From the NCBI RefSeq assembly GCF_900199545.1, contig NZ_LT962671.1, positions 1,680,231-1,744,230 of the forward strand: DNA of 64,000 nt, written 5' to 3'. Source of the stretch: Raoultibacter massiliensis (lineage in GTDB: Bacteria; Actinomycetota; Coriobacteriia; Coriobacteriales; Eggerthellaceae). A program made the translations under genes and the position numbers. Numbering within the stretch: the first letter of the stretch is position 1; every line of letters begins with the position of its first letter. Below the pieces are notes generated by a model. That model saw only the letters and a program-made list of their open reading frames with translations. It had not been told where the DNA came from and made no database searches. Positions 16,469 to 25,102 of the stretch are shown piece by piece.

Positions 16469-18049
16469 CTATTCGACCGTCAGAGCCTCAAGTCCGACGC
16501 TTTCGGCAAACAGCACCATCTCGTCGAACACATCGCCGTACACAAGCGAGGTATGGTTGCCGGTCGTCATCGTGTACTCGCGGAACTTGCGCCCGTCGGA
16601 CACTTCGAAGAACACGCCCTCGCTGCAGTTTTCGTCGTTGTACCCGATGCCGCCGACGATCTTGCCGCGGGCGATGAGGATCTTCGAGCAGGTGGGGTCG
16701 AATCGGGCAAGCGTTATCGTCTTGCCGATATCGCGCTTGAAGTCGTAGCGGACCGTCGCGCCCCAGCGCCCGTCCATGGCAAACGGGCGGATGGCGTAGG
16801 GGGCAAGCGGCGCGTCGTAGCCCTCGAAGCGGCGGCTCGGCACCGCATGGTAGATGGAGAACACGCTTTTGGCGCCCTGCGCTTCGAGGTTCGGCGTCTC
16901 GGCATCGCAGGACTCGGGGCGAAACATGACGCGCGTCTTGATGACGAGCGGATCGTTTTCATCGAGCTTGGTCGGCACGGTGTTGCCCATGTACGGCGGA
17001 GTCTGGGAGAGGCTCGAGAGAAGCACCATGGACAAAAGCGCAGAGACGTCCTGCTCGCATGCCGAGCACACGCCGCACTCGTTGTTGAGCACGTGGTTCA
17101 GGCACATCGTGGTCTTCTCTTGGTTCAGGCGACGCGTTGCGCACATATCGGGACACGGGGCTGCAAACGCGTTGCAGTCGAGCTTCTTCAGAAGCTTGTT
17201 CACCAAATAATGGGCGCGCATCGACGGGACGATGTTCTCGCGCGGCATATGGCAATCCTCGGCCGCATCGATGAACTCGTCGACCATCTGCTCGATCTCG
17301 ACCATCTCCTCCTCGGTGATGTTATCGGCTTTGCGGCCCGGAAGCGTCGGATTCGTCATGGGATCGACCACATGGAGCTGATCGAGGAACTCATGCAGAT
17401 TGTAATAGGTGAACGTGGTGCCAAGGCGCTCGGTCACGTCGGCATGATTCAGGAACGAATCGTAGTTCGTCACCGGGAACACCGAGTTGTTTCGCACAAC
17501 GACCAGGGCGCGGGTGCTCGCCATGACCTTGCGGGCGCGCAGCGCGCGCAACGTTTTGCGAGCGTCCTCCAAAGTGGCCGGGCTGTGCATTTCAAGGCCG
17601 CGGGCACGAAATGCCGCCGACATGTGGGCATCGTTGTTGGGCGTGGGCAGGATCATCGAAGCGACATTGTAACGGCGGGCGAACTCGATGGCGAGATCGG
17701 CGCCGAACACGGTGAAGTTGTATATATAGAGATCGACCTTATCGTGATCGACGGCCATTTCCTCGAGCATCGCATCGTTCAGAGGAAACGTCTCGTCGCG
17801 GCGGATCACGATCTGATCCATGATGTTGACGCCGGGGATGTCTCCGAAGTTATCGAGCAGCTTCTGATAATCGGATTTGCTTTTCATCTCGATGACCATC
17901 ATGTCGTGCTCTTTGGTCAGCTCGTCCCCTTTTCCGAATCGGCACGGGCCCTCGAACACGTAATCGTGGTACAGGCCGATTTCGATTGGCCTCACATTGA
18001 GCGTAACCTCACGATTGTTTCGCAGCTCGAATTTTTCTGCAAGATTCAT
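16469..18049 (-). CDS. FucI/AraA-like sugar isomerase family protein
   Basis: 526 residues, resembling the L-fucose/L-arabinose isomerase superfamily: an N-terminal alpha/beta region (residues 1-180), a middle domain, and a C-terminal beta part with FREYTMTTGNHTSLVYGD, like the C-terminal metal/substrate region of fucose isomerases. The segment CLNHVLNNECGVCSACEQDVSALLSMVLL matches the family's pattern around a metal-ligand glutamate (CE.D). Extra cysteines (CPDMCATRR, CGVCSACE) are unusual for these enzymes. No sugar kinase, aldolase or transporter is nearby, so the substrate cannot be given. AGGAG lies 6-10 bases before ATG 18049. Confidence 0.65.
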   Translation of the reverse strand: MNLAEKFELRNNREVTLNVRPIEIGLYHDYVFEGPCRFGKGDELTKEHDMMVIEMKSKSDYQKLLDNFGDIPGVNIMDQIVIRRDETFPLNDAMLEEMAVDHDKVDLYIYNFTVFGADLAIEFARRYNVASMILPTPNNDAHMSAAFRARGLEMHSPATLEDARKTLRALRARKVMASTRALVVVRNNSVFPVTNYDSFLNHADVTERLGTTFTYYNLHEFLDQLHVVDPMTNPTLPGRKADNITEEEMVEIEQMVDEFIDAAEDCHMPRENIVPSMRAHYLVNKLLKKLDCNAFAAPCPDMCATRRLNQEKTTMCLNHVLNNECGVCSACEQDVSALLSMVLLSSLSQTPPYMGNTVPTKLDENDPLVIKTRVMFRPESCDAETPNLEAQGAKSVFSIYHAVPSRRFEGYDAPLAPYAIRPFAMDGRWGATVRYDFKRDIGKTITLARFDPTCSKILIARGKIVGGIGYNDENCSEGVFFEVSDGRKFREYTMTTGNHTSLVYGDVFDEMVLFAESVGLEALTVE

Positions 18050-18436
18050 GCCAGCTCCTTTCGCATTGCATATCGGTTCGCCACCGACGTCCCTCGCCGA
18101 TGACGTCTCGCCCTGTAATCACGTGACGCCCGCCTCGCGGAAACACGAACCGCCACCCGGGGAAGAGGAACTCAATCCCGATGGTTCCGCCGCACGGCAA
18201 GGCATGCACGATAGGCGAATCATTGCGCCGTTTTACCGCGCAGGCATCGGCTGAGCATGTTGAAATGAGCCTTCCATTTCATACCGAAATGTTGATACCT
18301 CCGAAAAACCCCATTTCAACTTCTGATGTTGACGCACCGCGCGAACGAAAACCGTACAATCGAGACGATATCGACCGCACTCGACGGGCATGGCCGGAAC
18401 GTCGCAGCAAAACGCCGTATTTCGCGAGGAGGAACC
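18050..18436. other. Divergent intergenic region with ATGTTGA repeats
   Basis: Gene-free region between the isomerase-like gene (leftward) and the small ACP-like gene (rightward). It carries ATGTTGA at 18257-18263, 18289-18295 and 18326-18332, plus TTTCAAC at 18314-18320. The same heptamer in reverse occurs twice just upstream of the LuxR gene (20386-20392, 20429-20435). These are candidate regulator sites. Confidence 0.5.
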
Positions 18437-18859
18437 ATGGGGCTGAAGGAGCATGTCGAAAAATCAAAAATCCTTTCGGATGAGGAACTCGATGCCCTAA
18501 AACGAGAGCCCGTCTCCTACGAGAACACCTACAACCACCTCAAGAGTTTCATCAGGTACCGATTTCTTATCGACGACGATGAATTCTGGGACGATCGCAT
18601 TCCCAAGCTCGCCGAATACAGCATCGACCGACTGCTCGCGAACATCGACGAGAACGACAGCCTGGGCGACCTTTCGATGAACTGCACGGGATCCTCGTCC
18701 GCCGAAACCAAGTACGCCCTGCTGCTCATCACGATCAGAAAAAGGCTCGGATTGACGTTTGCACCCGTCATGGCAGCAGAACTCGACACGGTTCCCCTGC
18801 TCGCCGAAGAGGTCGCAAGGCAGCTTGCGGGCATCCGAGCCGCAGCGGAGCCTGCCTGA
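18437..18859 (+). CDS. Small conserved-looking protein, possibly ACP-like
   Basis: 140 residues, no certain family. AGGAGG sits 5-10 bases before ATG 18437 (MGLKEHVEKSKILSDEEL). The second half, GSSSAETKYALLLITIRKRLGLTFAPVMAAELDTVPLLAEEVARQL, has the spacing of an acyl carrier protein: a serine, a helix, F.(I/V)-type turn, then a T/D-V helix. Whether the serine is a true phosphopantetheine site is unproven. It ends 5 bases before the convergent LuxR gene, and its upstream region shares ATGTTGA motifs with the LuxR promoter, so the two are probably functionally linked. Confidence 0.6.
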   Translation: MGLKEHVEKSKILSDEELDALKREPVSYENTYNHLKSFIRYRFLIDDDEFWDDRIPKLAEYSIDRLLANIDENDSLGDLSMNCTGSSSAETKYALLLITIRKRLGLTFAPVMAAELDTVPLLAEEVARQLAGIRAAAEPA

Positions 18860-18864
18860 AAAAA

Positions 18865-20373
18865 CTATCGACCGCCGTCGATTCCGGGAATGGTTTCGTC
18901 ATCCACGATCGTCATGAGCCGTTGCTGGGAGTTGATTCCCAGCTTGCGATAGATATGGTAGATATGCGATTTCACCGTGGCGCTGCTCACCACAAGCTGC
19001 TTGCCGATGTATTCGGCATTGCGCCCTTTCGCAAGCAGGTAAAACACTTCGGCCTCGCGAGGCGTGAGCTCGTGCTCTTCGATCACCCGATCGCAGCGTA
19101 CGCGAAACGTGTTCACATGCGCATCGTCGACGCTCTTCGATGCCGTCGCGGCCGCCGAAGCCGTCGCCGAGGTGAGCAGATCATTCAAGCGCTTCTTGGT
19201 TTTCGATTCATCGCCTCCGTATATCGAGAACACCGCGATCACGACGATGGCGAACACCACCACGGCAAAGGCGAAAGCCGATTCGGAAACGCCGAAGGCG
19301 AACACGAGCAGATAGGCGACGATGGATCCGAGAAAGAATCCCGTCCAGCTTGGGGCCTGGCGATGGGCGAACCGATCAACGGGGTGCAGCTGGAACTCGG
19401 CGTTGTCGATACTCGTGGAATACCATGCGATCACCGAGGAGTGCGCAAGCGCCATGTTGACAAGGCACCCGCAGAGCACCTGCCCCGCACCCTCGAAAAA
19501 AGGGAACAGCAGCAACCCCGCCATAATGAGAGGCAGCGAGATGCGCTGGACGACCCCGGTATCGACGTCGACCTTCGGCCCGAGATAGCCCCAGACAAGC
19601 GCGGGGATCGACCCGATGATGCCGCTCGCGCCGCACACCATGGCGGGAATCGGCCCCATCGAGCACATCAAGATCGACATGAATCCGTACACCGCGCCAT
19701 GGCACGCCACAGACAGCGTTGCCGGAACGGTCAAGAGCGCGCTTTTCTTGTACTCCCCTACCGGCAGGATCCGATCCTTCGGAATGCGCATCGAGAGAAA
19801 CGCCGCCAAGCCAACCGAACCCACGATGAGAAAGGCGATCTCAAGCAGCCCGATCCATGCTTCGAGCGTCGCGTTGGCGAACACGAACATGAGCGTGCCG
19901 CCGCATGCCCCGATGCAGATGGTAACCGCCGTCCGACGAGTCGGAATAAGGCTGAAGAAGATGCACCAATACGTCATGATGCTCGCCTGAGCTACGCCGA
20001 ACAGCGCCCACACGAGCGCAGACACCCAGATGGGAACCCATTCGACCGATAGGTTCACAAGCGTGTTTACCACAGCGAAGAGGGCGAGAAGCGAACCGAT
20101 CGTGAAGAGCCGGTTGCGATGCTCGAAAAGCCAATCCTGTTTCCAGATGAACACGACGAACGACAGCGCGAGCGTCAGAATGGATACGATGCGCAAAAGG
20201 ATGGCTTCCCGGATATCGCAAAAGCTCAGCAGTGCAAGCGACGGGCCGAACACCGCCGAAAGCTCCCAGCCGATAAGACACGAAAAACCGATGCCTGCAA
20301 GTATGTAGGTATTGAGAAGGTCGCCCGGCGTATGCGTCCGCTCGGGTTCGACCGTATCGCCAATTTCCCCCAT
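18865..20373 (-). CDS. LuxR-family regulator with polytopic membrane N-terminus
   Basis: 502 residues. Residues 20-400 contain about 12 hydrophobic segments arranged like an MFS carrier. The C-terminal 65 residues are a LuxR helix-turn-helix (ELTPREAEVFYLLAKGRNAEYIGKQLVVSSATVKSHIYHIYRKLGINSQ). This membrane-tethered LuxR architecture is greatly expanded in Eggerthellaceae, often next to a redox enzyme it is thought to control. Here it lies back-to-back with the zinc-ribbon/molybdoenzyme genes at 20.7 kb, about 330 bp away, making control of those genes likely. Two TCAACAT motifs lie within 60 bases of its start. Confidence 0.9.
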   Translation of the reverse strand: MGEIGDTVEPERTHTPGDLLNTYILAGIGFSCLIGWELSAVFGPSLALLSFCDIREAILLRIVSILTLALSFVVFIWKQDWLFEHRNRLFTIGSLLALFAVVNTLVNLSVEWVPIWVSALVWALFGVAQASIMTYWCIFFSLIPTRRTAVTICIGACGGTLMFVFANATLEAWIGLLEIAFLIVGSVGLAAFLSMRIPKDRILPVGEYKKSALLTVPATLSVACHGAVYGFMSILMCSMGPIPAMVCGASGIIGSIPALVWGYLGPKVDVDTGVVQRISLPLIMAGLLLFPFFEGAGQVLCGCLVNMALAHSSVIAWYSTSIDNAEFQLHPVDRFAHRQAPSWTGFFLGSIVAYLLVFAFGVSESAFAFAVVVFAIVVIAVFSIYGGDESKTKKRLNDLLTSATASAAATASKSVDDAHVNTFRVRCDRVIEEHELTPREAEVFYLLAKGRNAEYIGKQLVVSSATVKSHIYHIYRKLGINSQQRLMTIVDDETIPGIDGGR

Positions 20374-20706
20374 CGAGTCAGCCTCTCAACATTTCAGTAT
20401 GATACGGATTTTTTCAAAAAGACTGATTTCAACATTAGCAGTTGTAGATATTTTTCGCCACCTGGCGATACTGGTTTCAGACCGTTGCCACGATGGAAAA
20501 ACAGACGGGGCAGCGCGTTCTCAACTCCTTTATAACACCAGGTAAATTAGCTGTTTACATTTTTGGTACCTACTCGGGCCGCGCGATTTGAAACGTCTGG
20601 GACCCCAGTCTGCAGATGTTGCATACGCAGGATTCGAGTTGTGCATAGAAGTCCAACGAACAGTGAATGGAACGATTAGCGGCTCGCCGCAGAAAGGACG
20701 AAAACC
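20374..20706. other. Divergent regulatory region, LuxR / molybdoenzyme genes
   Basis: Gene-free region that must hold the promoters of the LuxR gene (leftward) and of the zinc-ribbon/athLS genes (rightward). It has TCAACAT at 20386-20392 and 20429-20435, an AT-rich core at 20395-20450, and a CTGGG-AC-CCCAG inverted repeat near 20598. AGAAAGGA lies shortly before the zinc-ribbon ATG. Confidence 0.5.
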
Positions 20707-20958
20707 ATGTGCTTCAGACCGCCAACCATTGAGGCAGGCCCCGTCAAATGCCCCCAGTGCGGAGCAGAGGTGGATCCAACCGCCAACGAGTGCCCGAGCT
20801 GCGGCGCCAAAGCAGCGCCGGCACCCGGAATCCCCCCCATGCCGGGTGCCCCCGGCGCTCCGGGTGCCCCGAAAGCACCCGGCGTTCCCGGCGCGCCAAG
20901 CGCCCCGAAAGCACCCGGCGCGCCTTCGGCGCCGAAGCCTCCGACACCCGGAGCGTAA
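20707..20958 (+). CDS. Small zinc-ribbon protein with Pro/Ala/Gly repeats
   Basis: 83 residues. Residues 14-33 form a four-cysteine zinc ribbon (KCPQCGAEVDP...ECPSCGAK); the rest is a run of PGAPGAPKAPG-type repeats ending at a short tail. AGAAAGGACGAAAACC precedes the ATG. It sits 115 bases upstream of the large molybdoenzyme subunit on the same strand. Similar zinc-ribbon genes sit beside molybdoenzyme genes in related bacteria. A role as an assembly or regulatory helper is possible but unproven. Confidence 0.75.
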   Translation: MCFRPPTIEAGPVKCPQCGAEVDPTANECPSCGAKAAPAPGIPPMPGAPGAPGAPKAPGVPGAPSAPKAPGAPSAPKPPTPGA

Positions 20959-21072
20959 ACCGCGGGGATCGGAGCCGTCGTCTGCGCGAGCCGAGCGCAG
21001 ACGACGGCTCAAGCCAGAGCGGCCGCTTGCAAGACCGGCCGCAACAGCCCTTACACAGTGAGGAGAAACAAG

Positions 21073-23685
21073 ATGGGAAAAAACGTTACCGGCACCCACA
21101 TAGTGAAAGGATTGGGCTTCGATAGCTTCGGCCTCGGCGCAAACGCCTGCTCGGTCGACATCGACGAGGAGAACGACAAGATTCTCCGCATTCGCCCCTT
21201 CCATTTCGACGAGCATTACGACCCCGAAGACCTCAACCCCTGGAAGATCGAGGCGCACGGCAAAACGTTCGAGCCCGGCTTCAAAACGCTGATCTCGCCG
21301 CTTTCGCTTTGCTACAAGAAGCGCGTCTACTCGAAAAACCGCATCCCCTACCCCTTGAAGCGCATCGACTGGGATCCCAATGGAGAGCGCAACCCGCAGA
21401 ATCGCGGGACCAGCGGATACGTCCGCATTTCCTGGGACGAGGCCGCACAGCTCGTGGCCAGCGAGATCAAGCGGATTCACGACACGTACGGCCCCAATTC
21501 CATTCTGTGCGAATACGACGGCCATGGCGAGACGAAAATCGTCCATGCGGCCCACGGCTGCATGACCAAGCTCATGGAACTCTGCGGGGGATTCACCTCG
21601 CAGGCCCGCCAACCCGACAGCTGGGAGGGCTGGTACTGGGGAGCCAAGCACATCTGGGGCATGGATCCGCTCGGCCAGCAATCCAAGCAAAGCAACATCA
21701 TCCAGGATATCTCCGAAAACGGCGACGCCGTCCTGTTCTGGGGCTGCGACGTTGAAACCACCCCGCTTGGCTGGGGCGGCTACATGGCAAGCCGCATCTG
21801 CTTCTGGTTCACCGACATCGGCGTGAAGCAGATCCACATCTCGCCCGACGTGAACTACACGAACGCGGTGCACGCCGACAAGTGGATCCCCGTGCTTCCC
21901 AACACCGACGCGGCGCTGCAGCTTGCCATCGCCTACACATGGATCACCGAAGGCACCTACGACCAGGAGTACCTTGACACCCATGCGGTCGGATTCGATC
22001 ACTTCCGCTACTATGTGCTCGGCGGCGAAGACGGAATTCCGAAGACCCCGAAATGGGCCGAAAAGATCTGCGGCGTGCCGTCTTACACCATCAAGGCGTT
22101 CGCCCGCTACTGGGCGAAGCACGCGGTTTCCATTGCGCACTGCAACGGAGGCAGCTACATCCGCTCGGCGTTCTCGCACGAGCCCGCCCGCCTCGAGGTC
22201 GCGCTGCTCGGCATGCAGGGGCTCGGCAAGCCCGGCGCCAACCAGTTCAAGTTCATGGAGTGGACGCTGTTCGGCATTCCCGGCGTATCGCCGCTGCCTC
22301 CCTCGAAGATCCCGGATATGGGTGCCGCCTATCGCGGCTGGGTAAGCAGCGGCTCGCAGCCGAGCTTCATCCCCAAGACCATGATCCCGCAGGCCATCAT
22401 GGGCGAAAAAGTTACCTGGTACGGCCATGTGACCGCCGGTCTTCCGCGCGAGGACCAGTTCACCGGCCCCTTCACCTTCCCGCTCGAAGGCGATCACGGC
22501 ATCCATATGGTCTGGTCCGACACGCCCTGTTGGGAAACCTGCTGGAACGGCGGGTACCACATGCAGGACGCCCTGCGCCACGAGAACGTCGAGTGCGTCG
22601 TCATCCAGCACCCCTGGATGGAAAACGACTGCTTCTTCGGCGACATCATCCTTCCGTCGAACACCAAGTTCGAAACAGAGGATATCGGCAGCGATTCCGA
22701 TTCGGGCCAGTGGAACGTCGTGCTGTACGAGCGCCAGGCCATCCAACCTCTTTACGATTCGAAATCAGACAAGGAAGCCGTCGGCGAGGTTGCCAAGGCC
22801 CTCGAGAAATTCGGCGGCATCTACGAGAACATCTACGAGCGCTATCTGGGCGGCAAAACCGACGACGAGTGGATCGAATACGGATTCGAGAAATCCGGCG
22901 TCCCCGAAGACGCCTCTTTCGAAGAGTTCAAGGAGAAGCAGTACTTCGCATTCCCGACCCGCGAGGATTACCGGGAGATGCCCGTCGGCCTCAGCAAGTT
23001 CTACAAGGATCCCGAAAAGAGCCCGCTGCGCACGCCCACCGGCAAACTCGAGTACTATTCGACCTCCTTGGCTCAGATGTGGCCCGACGACAAGGAACGC
23101 GGCCCGGTGCCCCATTGGGTCGACGAATCGCCCGAGCATCAGGAGCGCCAGTATCTCGACCGCGGACGCACGTATCCGTTCCTGCTCGTTTCGAACCATC
23201 CCCACTTCCGCGTGCACGCGCAGCATGACGACGTAACCTGGCTTCGCGAAATCGAGACCTGCAAGGTAACCGGCCCCGACGGCTACAAGTACGAGCCCAT
23301 TTGGGTCCACCCCTCCGATGCCGGCAAGCTCGGCCTCGAAACCGGCGATATCGCCAAGATCTACAACGAGCGAGGCGGCGTGCTCGGCGGCGTCATCGTG
23401 TCCGAGCGCATCATACCCGGCGCGATCTACCAGGATCACGGCGCACGCGTCGATCCCATCGTCATGGGTGCGGGCGGCCTCGACCGCGGCGGCGCAAACA
23501 ACCTGATCGCCCCGCTGCCGACTACCTCGAAGAACACCGTCGGCGAGGTGACGAGCGGATTCCTCGTCAACATCGAGAAAGTCGACGTCTTCCAGCTTGC
23601 CGAGCAGTATCCCGAAGCGTTCAACCGCGAATACGACCCCGATTGCGGCCTCGTAGCGACCGCGCGCATCGTGGAAGGAGCATAA
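21073..23685 (+). CDS. Pyrogallol-hydroxytransferase-like molybdopterin enzyme, large subunit
   Basis: 870 residues, a DMSO-reductase-family subunit that lacks the N-terminal Fe-S cluster and has no Tat signal, so it is cytoplasmic. Length and layout match the large subunit (about 875) of pyrogallol-phloroglucinol transhydroxylase. The DSW triad at residues 182-184 fits that enzyme's Asp-174/Mo-ligand Ser-175/Trp-176, and His-151 in YDGHGE is a candidate for its His-144. C-terminal region (HPSDAGKLGLETGDIAKI, LDRGGANNLIAPL) is the usual bis-MGD cap domain. Same broad group as the gut catechol dehydroxylases. Expected chemistry is hydroxyl transfer or removal on a polyphenol; substrate unknown. 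Start at ATG 21073 follows a GAGGAG site. Confidence 0.85.
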   Translation: MGKNVTGTHIVKGLGFDSFGLGANACSVDIDEENDKILRIRPFHFDEHYDPEDLNPWKIEAHGKTFEPGFKTLISPLSLCYKKRVYSKNRIPYPLKRIDWDPNGERNPQNRGTSGYVRISWDEAAQLVASEIKRIHDTYGPNSILCEYDGHGETKIVHAAHGCMTKLMELCGGFTSQARQPDSWEGWYWGAKHIWGMDPLGQQSKQSNIIQDISENGDAVLFWGCDVETTPLGWGGYMASRICFWFTDIGVKQIHISPDVNYTNAVHADKWIPVLPNTDAALQLAIAYTWITEGTYDQEYLDTHAVGFDHFRYYVLGGEDGIPKTPKWAEKICGVPSYTIKAFARYWAKHAVSIAHCNGGSYIRSAFSHEPARLEVALLGMQGLGKPGANQFKFMEWTLFGIPGVSPLPPSKIPDMGAAYRGWVSSGSQPSFIPKTMIPQAIMGEKVTWYGHVTAGLPREDQFTGPFTFPLEGDHGIHMVWSDTPCWETCWNGGYHMQDALRHENVECVVIQHPWMENDCFFGDIILPSNTKFETEDIGSDSDSGQWNVVLYERQAIQPLYDSKSDKEAVGEVAKALEKFGGIYENIYERYLGGKTDDEWIEYGFEKSGVPEDASFEEFKEKQYFAFPTREDYREMPVGLSKFYKDPEKSPLRTPTGKLEYYSTSLAQMWPDDKERGPVPHWVDESPEHQERQYLDRGRTYPFLLVSNHPHFRVHAQHDDVTWLREIETCKVTGPDGYKYEPIWVHPSDAGKLGLETGDIAKIYNERGGVLGGVIVSERIIPGAIYQDHGARVDPIVMGAGGLDRGGANNLIAPLPTTSKNTVGEVTSGFLVNIEKVDVFQLAEQYPEAFNREYDPDCGLVATARIVEGA

Positions 23686-23687
23686 CG

Positions 23688-24512
23688 ATGAGCAAGGTTT
23701 TCATCTTCGATTACAACAAATGCAACGGCTGCCGCAACTGCCAGCTCGCCTGCAAAGACGAACATGTCGACAACGACTGGATGCCCTACGCCAAGCCTCA
23801 GCCCGACACCGGGCAGTTCTGGACGAAGCTCGAGGAAAAGGTTCGCGGCCAGGTTCCCAAAGTGAAGGTATCCTACACCGTTCGCATGTGCCAGCACTGC
23901 GACAACGCGCCATGCATGGCTGCGGCCCCCGAAGCCGTGTACAAACGTGACGACGGCCTTGTCATCATCGATCCCGCTAAGGCCGAAGGAATCAAGGAGC
24001 TCGTCGAAGCGTGCCCCTACGATGCCATCTTCTACAACGAGGAGCTCGGCATTCCGCAGAAGTGCACGGGCTGCGCGCACCTCGTCGATGCCGGCGAGAT
24101 TCCGCACTGCGTCGACGTATGCCCGCATGAGGCGCTTCGCTTCGGCGAGGAATCCGACTTCGCCGAAGAAATCGCCGCAGCAGAGCTGCTTGTACCCGAG
24201 CGCGCCGACGACAAGCCCCGCATGTACTTCCTCAACAAGCCGAAACGCTTCATCGGCGGAATCGTCGTCGATCTCGAAGCCGACGAGGTCATCATCGGCG
24301 CCAAAGTAACGCTCGAAAATCTGGACAACGGCGATGTGGTGGCCACCGAAACCGACGAATTCGGAGATTTCTGGTTCCACAACGTCGATGCCGCGCTCTA
24401 CAAGGTATACGTAGAAGCAGACGGCTACCTCACCCGCGTGATCGATACGACGACGGTCGACGAAGATCGAAACGTCGGCGTTATCGAGCTGTTCGTCAAC
24501 CAACTCGCTTAG
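23688..24512 (+). CDS. Pyrogallol-hydroxytransferase-like Fe-S small subunit
   Basis: 274 residues, against about 275 for the transhydroxylase small subunit. Ferredoxin-type cysteine motifs: CNGCRNCQLAC (residues 12-22), CQHCDNAPC, CPYDAIF and CTGCAHLVDAGEIPHCVDVCP, enough for three 4Fe-4S clusters. Residues 190-274 (GGIVVDLEADEVIIGAKVTLENLDNGDVVATETDEFGDFWF) form a Cna-B/carboxypeptidase-regulatory beta-sandwich, the distinctive C-terminal domain of this subunit. It starts 2 bases after the large subunit with a GGAAGGAG site, so both are co-translated. It passes electrons to or from the molybdenum site. Confidence 0.88.
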   Translation: MSKVFIFDYNKCNGCRNCQLACKDEHVDNDWMPYAKPQPDTGQFWTKLEEKVRGQVPKVKVSYTVRMCQHCDNAPCMAAAPEAVYKRDDGLVIIDPAKAEGIKELVEACPYDAIFYNEELGIPQKCTGCAHLVDAGEIPHCVDVCPHEALRFGEESDFAEEIAAAELLVPERADDKPRMYFLNKPKRFIGGIVVDLEADEVIIGAKVTLENLDNGDVVATETDEFGDFWFHNVDAALYKVYVEADGYLTRVIDTTTVDEDRNVGVIELFVNQLA

Positions 24513-24549
24513 CGGCGGATTGAACCATCCCCAAGTTGGCGAACGATCG

Positions 24550-24583
24550 ACCGCCCCGGCGAAAGCCGGGGCGGTTTTGTTTT
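24550..24583 (+). terminator. Intrinsic terminator of the molybdoenzyme pair
   Basis: ACCGCCCCGGC (24550-24560), GAAA loop, GCCGGGGCGGT, then TTTGTTTT. An 11-bp GC stem, tetraloop and T-run, about 38 bases after the small-subunit stop. Confidence 0.9.
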
Positions 24584-24808
24584 GCGGAATACCCGGGCGA
24601 AGGCAAGACGGCATCTCGGGAAACGGTGCCTCCGAAATGCCGTTTCCCGAAGCGGCAGGCCCGCCTCCCCCCCCCAGACCGAAATCGCCTGCAGACAGAA
24701 CGAGGCGGCCGACCGCGCCTTGCGCTACGGTCGACCGCCTCTGCCTTGCACAGGGCTTTCGGGGGTACGAAGCCCTGGGAAAGCCGCATCCTGCGTGTGC
24801 GCCCCCGC

Positions 24809-25102
24809 CTATCCGAACCGATACGACACGCCCATTCCCGCCTGGGGATACTCCCACTTTTCGAGAATGGTGCTGCCGCAGAGAATCCTGCAGGTGCCGC
24901 ACTCAAGGCATCCTGCGTAGTCGAAACTCGTATCTCCCTCGGGGCTGCGCTTGTAGAGCCCCGCAGGGCAGCAGAGGATCAATTTGTCGAATTCGGCAGG
25001 ATCGGGGTCGTCGACCAGAACGATATGAGGATTCGCCTCGTCGACGTTGAACTTGTCGACGGCGAGCTTCTCGTCGACGTTGACCGTGATTTCCTCGATC
25101 AT
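24809..25102 (-). CDS. fixX: FixX-like ferredoxin
   Basis: 97 residues. Carries LILCCPAGLYKR and CLECGTCRILCG, the cysteines of FixX-type ferredoxins that pair with ETF:quinone oxidoreductases. ATG 25102 overlaps the fixC stop by four bases, so the two are coupled. Last gene of the acyl-CoA/ETF operon. It would carry electrons between EtfAB/FixC and a membrane quinone. Confidence 0.92.
   Translation of the reverse strand: MIEEITVNVDEKLAVDKFNVDEANPHIVLVDDPDPAEFDKLILCCPAGLYKRSPEGDTSFDYAGCLECGTCRILCGSTILEKWEYPQAGMGVSYRFG

Noticed and set aside
18050..18256. Riboswitch (for example Moco type) upstream of the isomerase-like gene
   Set aside because: The GC-rich leader shows no recognisable aptamer core and no terminator-like stem near the ATG.
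20530..22746. 738-codon minus-strand frame
   Set aside because: It is the shadow of the zinc-ribbon and large molybdoenzyme genes, whose translations carry clear family motifs.
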